64,000 nucleotides of DNA from Luteimonas panaciterrae (GCF_020511115.1 NZ_JAJAVH010000007.1:124001-188000); one strand, 5' to 3'. Counted from the first letter of the stretch, positions 18,291 to 26,869 are shown. Translations and numbers: made by a program. The notes: generated by a model not told the origin, from the sequence alone.

Positions 18291-18632
18291 ATGCGATTGA
18301 TCTTAGTGGTAGCCGCCATGCTTGCCATGCCCTGCGCGGCGCGTGCCAAGGCGCCGGATTGTCCCAGCTGGCCGACCAACATGGCCTTCGTCCACCTCAA
18401 GAACGCCGGCCTCGTGAGCAACGAGCATACGAACCCGGAGAAAGCGACGGTGGTCCGGCTCGCCTCCGAGAAGATTGACAAGGACCGGTACAGACAGGTC
18501 TACCGGATCGCCTTCCACAGCGATACCGGCCCGGACGTGGAAGTCATCACCAGCAGCGAAGCCTCGTTCGAAGAATGCTCGATGAGTCCTGTCGACGTTT
18601 ACGTCGTATCGAGGCATCTCGGCGGCAAATAG
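18291..18632 (+). CDS. Small exported protein of unknown function
   Basis: Predicted 113-residue protein with a clear signal peptide (MRLILVVAAMLAMPCAARAKA, cleavage after about residue 19) and a mature domain of about 94 residues with two cysteines (in APDCPSW and EECSMS) that could form a disulfide. The mature part alternates short strands (YRQVYRIAFH, VEVITSSEASF) and has no motif I recognise. AGGAAGG lies 8 bases before the ATG, a strong ribosome site. It follows the PhzF-family gene by 29 bases on the same strand and is probably in its operon. Function unknown. Confidence 0.75.
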   Translation: MRLILVVAAMLAMPCAARAKAPDCPSWPTNMAFVHLKNAGLVSNEHTNPEKATVVRLASEKIDKDRYRQVYRIAFHSDTGPDVEVITSSEASFEECSMSPVDVYVVSRHLGGK

Positions 18633-18676
18633 CCGCACTGGCGCTTCTGGATTTTCGCCATCTTGTCCCGACGCCA

Positions 18677-19696
18677 CTAGCGCGGCGCCTGCAATTCCCC
18701 GAGCAGCCCGGTGCCGGGCCAATCGCGCCGGCCTCCCTGCTCCGCCGCATGCACCAGGGCAAGCAGTTGCGCATTGACCGGCGCTGGCCTGCCGAGCTTC
18801 GTCGCCAGCCGCACCACTTCGCCGTTGAGCCATTCCACCTCGGTCGTGCGCCCAGCCTCCAGGTCTTCCCACATCGACGAGCGCGCCAGCGGATCGATGC
18901 GCAGCATGCGGCCGAACAGGATTCGGAACAGGAAATCCGGAAGTTCCAGCGCGCCCGGAATCCAATGCACCGGCAACGGCGTCAGCTTCGCTGGACGAAT
19001 ACCGGCGGCGTCCAACAATCCCAGCGCCTCACGCTGCGCGAGCGCGAGGCAACGCCGATACGCGCGCTGCGACAGTTCCTCCCGCAGCGGCCGTCCCGAC
19101 AAGGCATTCACCGCATTGTTGAGATTGAGCAGCAGCTTTGCCCACTGCACGGCCCGCATGTCGTCGTGCAATTGCAGCGGCAGGCCCGCGCTATCGAAAA
19201 GCGGGAGGAAAGGCGACAGCGCATCGTGCCGCGCCACCGCCAGATCGCCTTCCGTGCCCTGGTGGAACGCGCCATCGCCACCTTGCACCACGTTGAACGG
19301 CACCATGCCGGTCAGCACCGTGCATCCGGGCAAGGCCGCGCGCAGGAGGTCGTCGTTGCCGAGGCCGTTCTGCAGACTGATCACCACGGTGCCGGGCCGC
19401 AACACCTGCGCGAGTTCGCGACCGGCATCGGCGGTGGCGGCGGCCTTCACCGTCACCAGCACCAGATCGGCGTCAGCGGCCGCCTGGGGTGTTTCCCGGA
19501 AGGCGACCTTCGCAGGCGGAACGTACACATCCAGACCACGGTAATCGCTCAGGCGAAATCCGTGCGCGGCGATCTCGCGCGCCAGCCGCGCCCGGCCGAC
19601 GAAGCTGACGGCCGCGCCCGACGCCAGCAGACGCCCGCCGACATAGCAGCCGATGCTGCCGGCGCCGAAGACGCAGATGCGCGGCGCCGCGGTCAC
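18677..19696 (-). CDS. panE: 2-dehydropantoate 2-reductase (ketopantoate reductase)
   Basis: Predicted 339-residue NADPH-dependent reductase that converts ketopantoate to pantoate in pantothenate/CoA synthesis. The Rossmann motif CVFGAGSIGCYVGG is at about 8-21, SLQNGLGND lies near 108, and the catalytic lysine is expected in WAKLLLNLNNAVNALSG near residue 184. The C-terminal ketopantoate-binding domain includes RSSMWEDLEAGRTTEVEWLNG, with the serine and glutamate used for substrate binding (SSM, E). The gene starts with GTG and overlaps the stop of an upstream BASS transporter gene by 4 bases, so the two are translationally coupled; that transporter may carry (keto)pantoate. Some family members reduce other 2-oxoacids, so specificity is inferred. 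Confidence 0.88.
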   Translation of the reverse strand: MTAAPRICVFGAGSIGCYVGGRLLASGAAVSFVGRARLAREIAAHGFRLSDYRGLDVYVPPAKVAFRETPQAAADADLVLVTVKAAATADAGRELAQVLRPGTVVISLQNGLGNDDLLRAALPGCTVLTGMVPFNVVQGGDGAFHQGTEGDLAVARHDALSPFLPLFDSAGLPLQLHDDMRAVQWAKLLLNLNNAVNALSGRPLREELSQRAYRRCLALAQREALGLLDAAGIRPAKLTPLPVHWIPGALELPDFLFRILFGRMLRIDPLARSSMWEDLEAGRTTEVEWLNGEVVRLATKLGRPAPVNAQLLALVHAAEQGGRRDWPGTGLLGELQAPR

Positions 19697-20595
19697 GACC
19701 CGGGAATGTCCGAAACCGAGGCACGCGCCTCCTCACGCGCCACCGCGCGCCGCCCGAGCACGACCATCGCCAGCGCCGGCAGGTACATCAGCAATCCGTA
19801 AACGGCGCCCGGCATGGCGATCTGCGGCGATTGCAGCAGGCTCAGCGCGATCACGATCGCCAGCGTGCTGTTCTGCACGCCGACCTCCATGCCGACGGTG
19901 ATCGAGTCGCGCAAGGCGAGCCCGCTGATGCGCCCCAACAGATAGCCGAGGCCGATCGCCGAGCAACACAGCGTCAGCGCCGCGGGGCCGAGCTGGCTCA
20001 GCCACTCCGGCAGACGCTCGCGCTCGGCGACCGAGATGGCGACGATCAACAACAGCAAGAACCCCAAGGCGAATTTGCTGACCCACGGTTCCACCCGCAC
20101 GGCAAACCCGCTGGCATAGCGCCGGATTCCCATGCCCAGCAACACGGGGATCAGCACGAGCACCGCCAGATGCAGGATGGTCTGCCCCACCGGCAGCCGG
20201 ATCTCGCGCGTTTCGCCTGCGAAGAATTGCAGCGCCAGATTCACCAGCAGCGGCACGCTGACGAAAGTGATCAGCGCACTGATCACCGTCAGCGTGACCG
20301 CCAGGGCCACGTTGCCGCGCGCCAGGAACGTCAGGGCATTGGACGTGCTGCCACTGGGGCAGGCGGCGACCAGCACCAAGCCGACGGCGAATTCGGGCGA
20401 CATCGGAAACAGCCACGCCATCGCGAACCCCAGCGACGGCAGCAGCAGATAGTGTCCGAGCACACCGATCAGCACCGGCTTCGGGTTCTCGCCGATGCGG
20501 CGGAAATCGCTGCCGCGCAGGGTGAGCCCGATGCCGCACATGATCACCGCGATCGCGATCGGAAGCGCGATCTTGATCAGTGGGTTGTCCTGCAC
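19693..20595 (-). CDS. Bile acid:sodium symporter (BASS) family transporter, PanS-like by context
   Basis: Predicted 300-residue inner-membrane transporter with about nine to ten hydrophobic segments. The BASS signature region is VLVAACPSGSTSNALTFLARGN near residues 73-92, and a second conserved crossing region is GVQNSTLA near 250, matching the sodium-site segments of the family. The GTG start at 20595 has GGGAGGG 6 bases upstream. It overlaps panE, which encodes ketopantoate reductase. In Salmonella, the BASS protein PanS transports ketopantoate and pantoate, so the linkage suggests the same role here. This is inference from gene order; other organic anions are possible. Confidence 0.85.
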   Translation of the reverse strand: MQDNPLIKIALPIAIAVIMCGIGLTLRGSDFRRIGENPKPVLIGVLGHYLLLPSLGFAMAWLFPMSPEFAVGLVLVAACPSGSTSNALTFLARGNVALAVTLTVISALITFVSVPLLVNLALQFFAGETREIRLPVGQTILHLAVLVLIPVLLGMGIRRYASGFAVRVEPWVSKFALGFLLLLIVAISVAERERLPEWLSQLGPAALTLCCSAIGLGYLLGRISGLALRDSITVGMEVGVQNSTLAIVIALSLLQSPQIAMPGAVYGLLMYLPALAMVVLGRRAVAREEARASVSDIPGS

Positions 20596-20679
20596 GATGC
20601 CCTCCCAAGGCGTCCGCGAAGGCGCGATGGCGGCGATCGTAACCCGGATTCCCGGCGCGCAACGGCTCCGTACAACGAA

Positions 20680-20700
20680 GAAGGGGCCAATGGCCCCTTC
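20680..20700 (-). terminator. Hairpin downstream of the glycine-zipper protein gene
   Basis: Ten-base arms GAAGGGGCCA / TGGCCCCTTC are separated by one base. The hairpin lies 30 bases past the stop of the minus-strand gene. On that strand CTTCTTCG follows, a weak T-rich tail. Confidence 0.6.
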
Positions 20701-20729
20701 TCCTTATCCGCCCAATGCAGTCCCGCCGC

Positions 20730-21443
20730 TCATTCGGGACGCACGTCCACGCGCACGCGGATGGTGTCGCCCGGATGGTAGTTGGTGCGGGTGGTGTAGC
20801 GGCGCCCACCGTATTCGTAGGTGACGTCGTAGGCGGCCACGCGCGAAGTGTCGACGCGGTAGTAATCGCCATTGGCCGGCACCGGATCGCAGACCGTCAC
20901 TTCGGCACGGCGCGGCGGCTGGCGATTGCGCTGATTGCTGTCGTAAACGCCACGGCCGGCCATGCCGCCGACCATCGAGCCGATCGCCGCGGTGGCGTAG
21001 CGCGCCGAACCGCCGCCGACCTGGCTGCCGAGCGCGGCGCCGACGATGCCGCCGATCACGGTGGCGACATTGCGACCGGTTTCGGTGCCGCCGCGATAGT
21101 CGCGATCATCGCGGTAACCGTCGTTGCGATAGCCATCGTCACGGGAGTAGCCGTCGCGATCGTAACGATCGTCGCCGTTGTAGTAGCCGCCGTCCTGGCG
21201 CGTGTAGCAGCGCTGCTGCTGCGAGGACGGATAGCCGGATTCGATCACCGGATCGACGCGCACCACGCGCGCGTAGTCGTACTGCGAGCCGCTGCTGTTG
21301 CCGTAGCGATCCACGGTCGGCTGCGGGTAGTAGTCGTCACGCGAGTAATAGTCGGACTGCGCGGAGGCGGTCCCGACGGCCGCGACGAGGCCCAGGGCGA
21401 GGAACGAGCTTGCAAAAAGCTTGGAGGTCGCAAGGCGCTTCAT
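20730..21443 (-). CDS. Exported glycine-zipper 2TM-domain protein
   Basis: Predicted 237-residue envelope protein. A signal peptide (residues 1-28, ending GTASA) is followed by a low-complexity Tyr/Asp/Arg-rich region at about 85-118 with repeated DGYR and DRYDRDGYS-like units. A glycine-zipper membrane segment then runs from about 120 to 165 (VATVIGGIVGAALGSQVGGG and AAIGSMVGGMAGRG), and a C-terminal beta-rich domain ends in IRVRVDVRPE. The glycine-zipper part is the 17-kDa surface-antigen-like fold found in many outer-membrane lipoproteins; here there is no lipobox cysteine. It is likely a structural or stress-related envelope protein. It is monocistronic, with a hairpin downstream. Confidence 0.8.
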   Translation of the reverse strand: MKRLATSKLFASSFLALGLVAAVGTASAQSDYYSRDDYYPQPTVDRYGNSSGSQYDYARVVRVDPVIESGYPSSQQQRCYTRQDGGYYNGDDRYDRDGYSRDDGYRNDGYRDDRDYRGGTETGRNVATVIGGIVGAALGSQVGGGSARYATAAIGSMVGGMAGRGVYDSNQRNRQPPRRAEVTVCDPVPANGDYYRVDTSRVAAYDVTYEYGGRRYTTRTNYHPGDTIRVRVDVRPE

Positions 21444-21561
21444 GGTGGCCGGCTCCAGGGCCGCGGGTGCAAACGCCGAATTGGCGCGTGTCTAACCTAG
21501 GGGCGGTTCGGTAACGCCGTGCTGAATCGAAAGCGTTTACAGTCTGACGCCCCCGTCGCGT

Positions 21562-22248
21562 TTAGCGCGCCGACAGCCATCGCGCGACCCGCGATGACAC
21601 CTCGACGGCCTGACGTCCGAACAAGGGACCGACGTGGCTGCCCGCGGGATCGTGGATCAGATCCGCATGCCAGCCCCGCGCCCACGCCGCGGTCAGCGCC
21701 GGAGGGACGTCTTCATCGCCTTCCGAGGCGATGAACAACACCGGGCAACCCGGTTTCTCCACCGGAACACCGGCGTGCGCCGTGCGCAGCACCGCGCCGC
21801 TGTCGTCACGCCAACGGCGGAAGGCGTACAGCGCGGTGGCGTCGTCGGCATCGATCATCGCCCGGCGCGTCGACGCCAGCCTTGCCTCGCGCCGCCATGC
21901 AATCACGTCCGGCCAGCTCCGTTCAGACAATCCTTCGTGCCAGGGCGATGGCGGCAGCGGGTTGATCAGCACCAGCGCATCCGCCTCATCGGCGCAAAGC
22001 GCGGCCAGCAGACCGCCGAGACTGGCGCCGATCAGCGCACGCGGACGCGACAGCACGCGCAGCTGCTCGCGCACTTGACGCACGTAATCGTCGAAGACGG
22101 TGAACGCCAGGCCGCGCGGAGACGGCAGCAAATCGAGCGCGTGCGCCTCCACACCCGCCGCGAGCAAGCGCTCACGCCAGACGTTCCACTCCCATCCGCC
22201 ACCGCCCGCGCCGTGAATGCACAGCGCGGAGAATTTGTCGTCAGGCAA
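21562..22248 (-). CDS. Alpha/beta hydrolase
   Basis: Predicted 228-residue cytoplasmic alpha/beta hydrolase. The oxyanion-loop region ALCIHGAGGGGWEW is at residues 8-21 and the nucleophile elbow IGASLGGL has its serine near residue 75. An acid residue in EGDEDVPP (about 176) and a histidine in AGSHVGPL (about 204) complete a likely Ser-Asp-His triad. The substrate is unknown. The only plausible start is TTG at 22248, which overlaps the end of osmC by 8 bases, so translation probably depends on osmC. Pairing with a peroxide-resistance gene may mean joint stress expression, but no promoter evidence was found. Confidence 0.8.
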   Translation of the reverse strand: MPDDKFSALCIHGAGGGGWEWNVWRERLLAAGVEAHALDLLPSPRGLAFTVFDDYVRQVREQLRVLSRPRALIGASLGGLLAALCADEADALVLINPLPPSPWHEGLSERSWPDVIAWRREARLASTRRAMIDADDATALYAFRRWRDDSGAVLRTAHAGVPVEKPGCPVLFIASEGDEDVPPALTAAWARGWHADLIHDPAGSHVGPLFGRQAVEVSSRVARWLSAR

Positions 22249-22675
22249 GCAGCTCGGCTTCCAGCGTGATCGGCACGGCCGAGAGCGCCTTCGAAATCGG
22301 GCAATTCTGCTTGGCGTTATCGGCGATGCTGCGGAACTTTGCCGCGTCGATGCCCGGCACCTTGGCCTGGGTCTTCAGGCGGATCGCGCTCAGCGTCGGG
22401 CCGCCTTCCAGCGACAGATCGACTTCCGCCTGCGTGTCCAGCGCCGTCGGCGGATGTCCGGCCTCGGTGAGCTTGGCCGACAGCGCCATGGTGAAGCAGC
22501 CCGCGTGCGCGGCGGCGATGAGTTCTTCCGGATTGGTGCCCTTCTCGTCGCCGAAGCGGCTGTTGAAGCCGTAACGGGTGTTGTCGAGCAATCCACTTTG
22601 CGGGGTAGCGAGGCTGCCCTTGCCGGATTTGAGATCGCCTTCCCAGTGTGCGTTGGCCTTGCGCGTGATGCCCAT
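22241..22675 (-). CDS. osmC: OsmC-type organic hydroperoxide reductase
   Basis: Predicted 144-residue OsmC-family peroxiredoxin that reduces organic hydroperoxides with two redox cysteines. The peroxidatic cysteine is in AAAHAGCFTMAL (about residue 60) and the resolving cysteine in NAKQNCPISKAL (about 125), with the usual spacing. The N-terminal strand region (KANAHWEGDLKSGKGSL) and RFGDEKGTNPEELIA match OsmC rather than Ohr. Length is normal. It is the first gene of a two-gene unit with an alpha/beta hydrolase and is divergent from the EF-G paralogue gene, with 272 bases between them. Confidence 0.93.
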   Translation of the reverse strand: MGITRKANAHWEGDLKSGKGSLATPQSGLLDNTRYGFNSRFGDEKGTNPEELIAAAHAGCFTMALSAKLTEAGHPPTALDTQAEVDLSLEGGPTLSAIRLKTQAKVPGIDAAKFRSIADNAKQNCPISKALSAVPITLEAELLA

Positions 22676-22947
22676 GTCGGTGCTCCGGATCGGGGGAATG
22701 AGATTGAGAAGGATATCGCCGCCAGCGTTACAGAAGCGTCCGGTCTTCGGAGAATTCGTGCTTTCGGCGTGACGGATTCTTCACTAATCCAGGCGGATTG
22801 CTGCGCCGCAACGGGACGCTATGTTTCTCAGCGAGGTATGGTGCATCTCCGCCATGACCGCCCGCCGAGCGCATCCGCTTAGGCGTTGCGCTCCTTCCCG
22901 GACAGCCATGACGTCCCTTTCCACCCAATCAAGGGAGAAACGGACTC

Positions 22948-25011
22948 ATGTCCTACAGCACAGCGCAAATCCGCAATGTGGCCCTCGCAGGCCACCCCGG
23001 CGCCGGCAAGACCACCCTCTTCGAAGCCCTGCTGCATGCCGGCGGCGCCATCCAGGCGGCAGGCACCATCGAACGCGGCAGCACCGTGTCCGATTTCGAT
23101 CCGATCGAGAAACAACGCGGCCACTCCATCGACGCCGCCATCGCCAGCATCGATCATGCCGCGGCTGGTCAACAGCTTGTCCACGTCAACCTGATCGACA
23201 CTCCCGGCTATCCGGATTTCCGCGGCCCCACCCTCTCGGCGCTGGCCGCGGTGGAGACGGTCGCGATCGTGATCGATGCCGATTCCGGCGTCGAATACGG
23301 TACCCGGCGCATGATGGAGCGGGCGAAAGAACGCAATCTCTGCCGCGTCATCATCGTCAACAAGATCGATCATGACAGCGCCAACTGTGCCCGCGTGCTC
23401 GAGGAACTCCGCAACGAATTCGGCCCCGAGGCACTGCCGCTGAACCTTCCTGCCGACGGCGGCAAGCGCGTGATCGACTGCTTCGGCCAGTCATCGGGCG
23501 ACAGCGATCTCGGCCCGGCCGCCGACTGGCACCAGAAGATCATCGACCAGGTGGTCGAGATCAACGAAACGGTGATGGATCACTATCTCGACCTCGGCGA
23601 GAGCGGCCTCTCCGGCCAGGAGCTGCACGATGCGTTCGAGCAATGCCTGCGCGAGGGGCATCTGCTGCCGATCTGCTTCGTCTCCGCGCGCAGCGGCGTC
23701 GGCATCAAGGAACTGCTCGATATCGCCGAGAAACTCTTTCCGCATCCGGGCGAGGCCAATCCGCCGCCCTTCGTGAAAGGAACCGGCGCGGACGCGCAAC
23801 CGGTGGCCGCACAGCCCGATCCGAACGCGCATGTCATCGCCGACGTATTCCGCGTCGTCAATGATCCGTTCGTCGGCAAGCTCGGCATCTTCCGCGTCTA
23901 TCAGGGCACGGTGAAGAAGGACACGCAGCTGTTCGTCGACGACGGCCGCAAGCCGTTCAAGGTGGCGCACCTGTTCAAGCTCAAAGGCAAGGAACACGTC
24001 GAGATCGCGCAGGCGGTGCCAGGCGACATCGCCGCGGTCGCCAAGGTCGACGAACTGCATTTCGACGCCGTGCTGCACGATTCTCACGACGAGGATCAGA
24101 TCCATCTCGCGCCGCTGGATTTCCCCAGGCCGATGTTCGGCCTCGCCGTGGAAGCCGCCAGCAAGGGCCAGGAACAGAAGCTGTCGACCGCCCTGCACAA
24201 ACTGGCCGAGGAAGACCCCTGTTTCCGCGTCGAGCACGAGACCGAGACCAACGAGACGGTGATCCGCGGGCTGTCCGATCTGCACCTGCGCATCAACCTC
24301 GACCGCTTGAAGGATCGCCACGGCGTCGAGGTGACCACGCGCCCGCCGCGCATCGCCTACCGCGAGACCGTCAGCGCCAAGGCCGAAGGCCATCATCGCC
24401 ACAAGAAGCAGACCGGCGGTGCCGGCCAGTTCGGTGAGGTCTTTCTGCGCATCGAACCGCTGCCGCGCGGCAGCGGCTTCGAGTTCGTCGATGAGGTGAA
24501 GGGAGGCACGATTCCGGGACAGTTCTTGCCGGCCGTGGAAAAAGGCGTGCGCCAGGTGCTCAGCGGTGGCGCGATCGCCGGCTATCCGATGCAGGACGTG
24601 CGGGTGATCGTCTACGACGGCAAGCACCATCCGGTCGACAGCAAGGAAGTCGCCTTCGTCGCCGCCGGCAAGAAGGCCTTCCTCGATGCCATCACCAAGG
24701 CCCGGCCGCAGGTGCTGGAACCGATCGTCGATCTCGATGTGGCCGCGCCCGAGCAGAACATGGGCGACATCAGCGGCGGCCTCGCCGGCAAGCGCGCGCG
24801 CATCAACGGCACCGACGCGGCCAAGGGCGGCGAGATCGTGATCAAGGCGCAGGTGCCGCTGTCGGAACTGGAAGGCTACGCCGCGGAGCTGAAGTCCGTC
24901 ACCGCCGGCCGTGGCCGCTATTCACTGGATTTCAGCCACTACGAGCCGGTGCCGACGCAAGTGCAGCAACGGTTGGTGGATGCCTACAAGCCGAAGCACG
25001 AAGAAGATTGA
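22948..25011 (+). CDS. Elongation factor G-like GTPase (EF-G paralogue)
   Basis: Predicted 687-residue protein with EF-G domain order. The G domain has the P-loop GHPGAGKTTL (14-23), G3 DTPGY (86-90) and G4 NKID (138-141). Domain II and the IV/V region (about 380-680) follow, including HHRHKKQTGGAGQFGEV and QNMGDISGGLAGKRARI. Switch I is QRGHSIDAA rather than the canonical ERGITI of true EF-G, with serine replacing the usual threonine; this marks the divergent EF-G-like group, some of which lack strong ribosome-dependent GTPase activity. GGGAG precedes the ATG by 10 bases. No str-operon neighbours (rpsL, rpsG, tuf) are present, so it is not the main EF-G. The precise role is unknown. Confidence 0.88.
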   Translation: MSYSTAQIRNVALAGHPGAGKTTLFEALLHAGGAIQAAGTIERGSTVSDFDPIEKQRGHSIDAAIASIDHAAAGQQLVHVNLIDTPGYPDFRGPTLSALAAVETVAIVIDADSGVEYGTRRMMERAKERNLCRVIIVNKIDHDSANCARVLEELRNEFGPEALPLNLPADGGKRVIDCFGQSSGDSDLGPAADWHQKIIDQVVEINETVMDHYLDLGESGLSGQELHDAFEQCLREGHLLPICFVSARSGVGIKELLDIAEKLFPHPGEANPPPFVKGTGADAQPVAAQPDPNAHVIADVFRVVNDPFVGKLGIFRVYQGTVKKDTQLFVDDGRKPFKVAHLFKLKGKEHVEIAQAVPGDIAAVAKVDELHFDAVLHDSHDEDQIHLAPLDFPRPMFGLAVEAASKGQEQKLSTALHKLAEEDPCFRVEHETETNETVIRGLSDLHLRINLDRLKDRHGVEVTTRPPRIAYRETVSAKAEGHHRHKKQTGGAGQFGEVFLRIEPLPRGSGFEFVDEVKGGTIPGQFLPAVEKGVRQVLSGGAIAGYPMQDVRVIVYDGKHHPVDSKEVAFVAAGKKAFLDAITKARPQVLEPIVDLDVAAPEQNMGDISGGLAGKRARINGTDAAKGGEIVIKAQVPLSELEGYAAELKSVTAGRGRYSLDFSHYEPVPTQVQQRLVDAYKPKHEED

Positions 25012-25024
25012 TGGAGACCGCCTC

Positions 25025-25069
25025 GAAGGGATTCGGCGGAGAGGCCTATGCACTTCGCCGGATCCTTTC
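25025..25069 (+). terminator. Long imperfect hairpin after the EF-G-like gene
   Basis: A 14-base stem (GAAGGGATTCGGCG with CGCCGGATCCTTTC, two G-U pairs) encloses a 17-base loop and starts 14 bases after the stop. No T-run follows, so termination is uncertain. Confidence 0.4.
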
Positions 25070-25182
25070 GTTGCATGCGCGACACGGCTCCCGCGACGGC
25101 TACGCTCCTTCTGAAAGCCTCCTGTCAAACAGCCGGAGCCCGCCGGCATGATGGACCGCTCCTGCCATAAGCGCCTCCCCGC

Positions 25183-25596
25183 ATGAACTCGCTGTCACCC
25201 GACGCCGCCCGCTGGCTCGCCGACGCCATCCTGGCGCTGCACGTGGGCGTGGTGGCGTTCGTCGTGCTGGGGATGCTGGCGATCCTGATCGGCGGCCCGT
25301 TCGGCTGGGCGTGGGTGCGCCGACCGGCCTTCCGCATCGCGCATTTGCTGCTGATGCTCTTCATCGCGCTGCAGGCCTGGCTGGGCGAACTTTGCCCGCT
25401 GACGGTCTGGGAGCAGGCGCTGCGAATCCATGCCGGACAAGCCACTTACAACGAATCCTTCATCCAGCACTGGCTGTCGCGGATGATCTTTTTCGACGTG
25501 CCGTGGTGGACTTTCGTTGCCGCCTACAGCGCGTTCGCCGCACTCGCCGTGCTGTGCTGGATGCTCTGGCCACCCCGACGCACGCGTCGGCGCTGA
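25183..25596 (+). CDS. DUF2784 membrane protein
   Basis: Predicted 137-residue inner-membrane protein with four hydrophobic segments (about 12-38, 50-70, 96-118 and 110-130). The family-typical stretches are LHVGVVAFVVLG at the start, then GELCPLTVWEQALR near 70 and SFIQHWLSRMIFFDVPWW near 90, which match the DUF2784 pattern. No function is established for this family. It stands alone between the EF-G-like gene and the HU gene. A T-rich hairpin shortly downstream may separate it from HU. Confidence 0.82.
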   Translation: MNSLSPDAARWLADAILALHVGVVAFVVLGMLAILIGGPFGWAWVRRPAFRIAHLLLMLFIALQAWLGELCPLTVWEQALRIHAGQATYNESFIQHWLSRMIFFDVPWWTFVAAYSAFAALAVLCWMLWPPRRTRRR

Positions 25597-25616
25597 CCGC
25601 CGTCCCTCCCCCATTC

Positions 25617-25639
25617 GTAAAAAAACAGCGCTTTTTTTG
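25617..25639 (+). terminator. A/T hairpin ahead of the HU gene
   Basis: A run of seven or more A, CAGCGC and seven T (AAAAAAACAGCGCTTTTTTT) can form a weak stem ending in a T-run, 21 bases past the DUF2784 stop. It may instead be an A/T-rich promoter-region element of the HU gene. Confidence 0.4.
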
Positions 25640-25736
25640 CGTTTTCCTATTGGCGCGGACGCGCAGTTGCCCTACATTTCCACTGCCGACAAGATCGGCC
25701 AGACAATTCCAATCATCCATTACGGAACAGGAAAAC

Positions 25737-26123
25737 ATGGCGAAGAAAGCAAAAACTGCGGCTAAGAAGGCTGCCCCGAAGAAAGCAGCGAAGCCCGCGG
25801 CGCCGAAGCCGATCAAAGAGGCGCTCGGCAAAGCGGGCCTCGTGGCGTATATCGCCGATGCCACCTCCGTCGCGGCGAAAGACGTCCGCGCCGTACTGGC
25901 TGCGCTCGAAGGCGCGGTCCACGCATCGGTCAGCAAGAAGGGCGCGGGTACGTTCACGCTGCCGGGCCTGCTGAAGGTCAATGTCCAGGACGTGCCGGCG
26001 AAGCCGAAGCGTAAGGGCATCAATCCCTTCACCAAGGAAGAGCAGTGGTTCGCCGCCAAGCCCGCGACCCGCAAGGTCAAGGTGCGCACGCTGGCCAAGC
26101 TCAAGGCTGCCGCGCTGTCTTGA
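25737..26123 (+). CDS. HU-family DNA-binding protein with Lys/Ala-rich N-terminal tail
   Basis: Predicted 128-residue nucleoid protein. Residues 1-25 are a basic, repetitive Lys/Ala/Pro tail (MAKKAKTAAKKAAPKKAAK) similar to histone H1 and Hc1-like tails. Residues 27-115 form an HU/IHF domain: LVAYIADATSVAAKDVRAVL helix region, KKGAGTFTLPGLLKV strands and the arm region KPKRKGINPFTKEEQ, where RKGINPFT is the proline-containing DNA-intercalating arm. The C-terminus is again basic (KVKVRTLAKLKAAAL). The start is the ATG after AGGAAAAC. A good terminator follows. HU proteins with such tails are known in Xanthomonadales. The tail lysines are possible modification targets; a SET methyltransferase gene lies 4 kb away. 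Confidence 0.9.
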   Translation: MAKKAKTAAKKAAPKKAAKPAAPKPIKEALGKAGLVAYIADATSVAAKDVRAVLAALEGAVHASVSKKGAGTFTLPGLLKVNVQDVPAKPKRKGINPFTKEEQWFAAKPATRKVKVRTLAKLKAAALS

Positions 26124-26195
26124 TCGTGCTGTTCTGATTCAGGCGTCGTGCCATCGGCGGGGACGTGGCAACCCCCTTCCCGCCGATGTCGAGAG

Positions 26196-26229
26196 GCCGG
26201 AGCTTTTCCTCGGGAAAGCCCGGCTTTTT
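26196..26229 (+). terminator. Rho-independent terminator of the HU gene
   Basis: The stem GCCGG(A)GCTTTTCC pairs with GGGAAAGCCCGGC (one bulged A, one G-U pair), has a 2-base loop and is followed by TTTTT. It lies about 70 bases past the stop. Confidence 0.82.
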
Positions 26230-26324
26230 CATATCTGCGTGAACATACCGGCCATCGCGTCACCGTCGACGCCGCGAGAAGCACGCAGTAGGATGCCGCC
26301 GTTGCCCAAGGCCGGAGAATCCTC

Positions 26325-26759
26325 GTGAACAAGCGCATCGTGATCTGCGGCCTGCTGATGTCGCTGGCTTCGCTGATCCTGGGATACGTCGTGCATGGTC
26401 TGCTGCTCGGCCACGACTATCAGCCGTTGATGGGCACGCTGATCCGCACGCAGGAAGATTCGCAGCACTACTTCCCATGGATGATCGTCGCCCACCTGCT
26501 GACCGGCTATGCGATGACCTGGATCTACGCGAAGGGATTCACCGCCGGCAAGAGCGTGTCCGGCCAGGGCTTGCGCTTCGGCATCGCGGTGGCGCTGCTG
26601 GTGGCCGTTCCCCACTACCTCATCTATTACGCGGTGCAGCCGACGCCGGCCGTGCTGGCGGTCAAGCAGATCGTGTTCGACAGCCTGCGCTTCGTGCTGC
26701 TGGGCCTGCTCGTGGCCTACCTGCACCCGCAGCGCGCGACGCTGGCCGAGCGCGCATGA
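26325..26759 (+). CDS. Four-helix membrane protein of unknown function
   Basis: Predicted 144-residue inner-membrane protein with four hydrophobic segments (about 5-28, 50-70, 84-102 and 110-135). The start is GTG with GGAG 7 bases upstream. A loop between helices 1 and 2 is polar (IRTQEDSQHYFPWM). The arrangement resembles small DUF1761-like proteins (AHLLTGYAMTWIYAKGF followed by GLRFGIAVALLVAVPHYLIYY), but I cannot assign a family firmly. No function can be given. It stands between the HU gene and a lipoprotein gene on the same strand. Confidence 0.72.
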   Translation: MNKRIVICGLLMSLASLILGYVVHGLLLGHDYQPLMGTLIRTQEDSQHYFPWMIVAHLLTGYAMTWIYAKGFTAGKSVSGQGLRFGIAVALLVAVPHYLIYYAVQPTPAVLAVKQIVFDSLRFVLLGLLVAYLHPQRATLAERA

Positions 26760-26869
26760 AGCGAGCTTGCATAAGGTGAGCTTGTATAAGGCATGTACTC
26801 ATTCACTAATGGAATGTTCACCCGGCTTGCGTAGGGTGCGCATGAAAACTTCCCGCTGACCGGAATCCG

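Noticed and set aside
21085-21200. Short tandem-like repeats suggesting a CRISPR or minisatellite
   Set aside because: They are degenerate codons for Asp/Arg/Tyr/Gly repeats within the glycine-zipper protein gene. No regular spacers exist.
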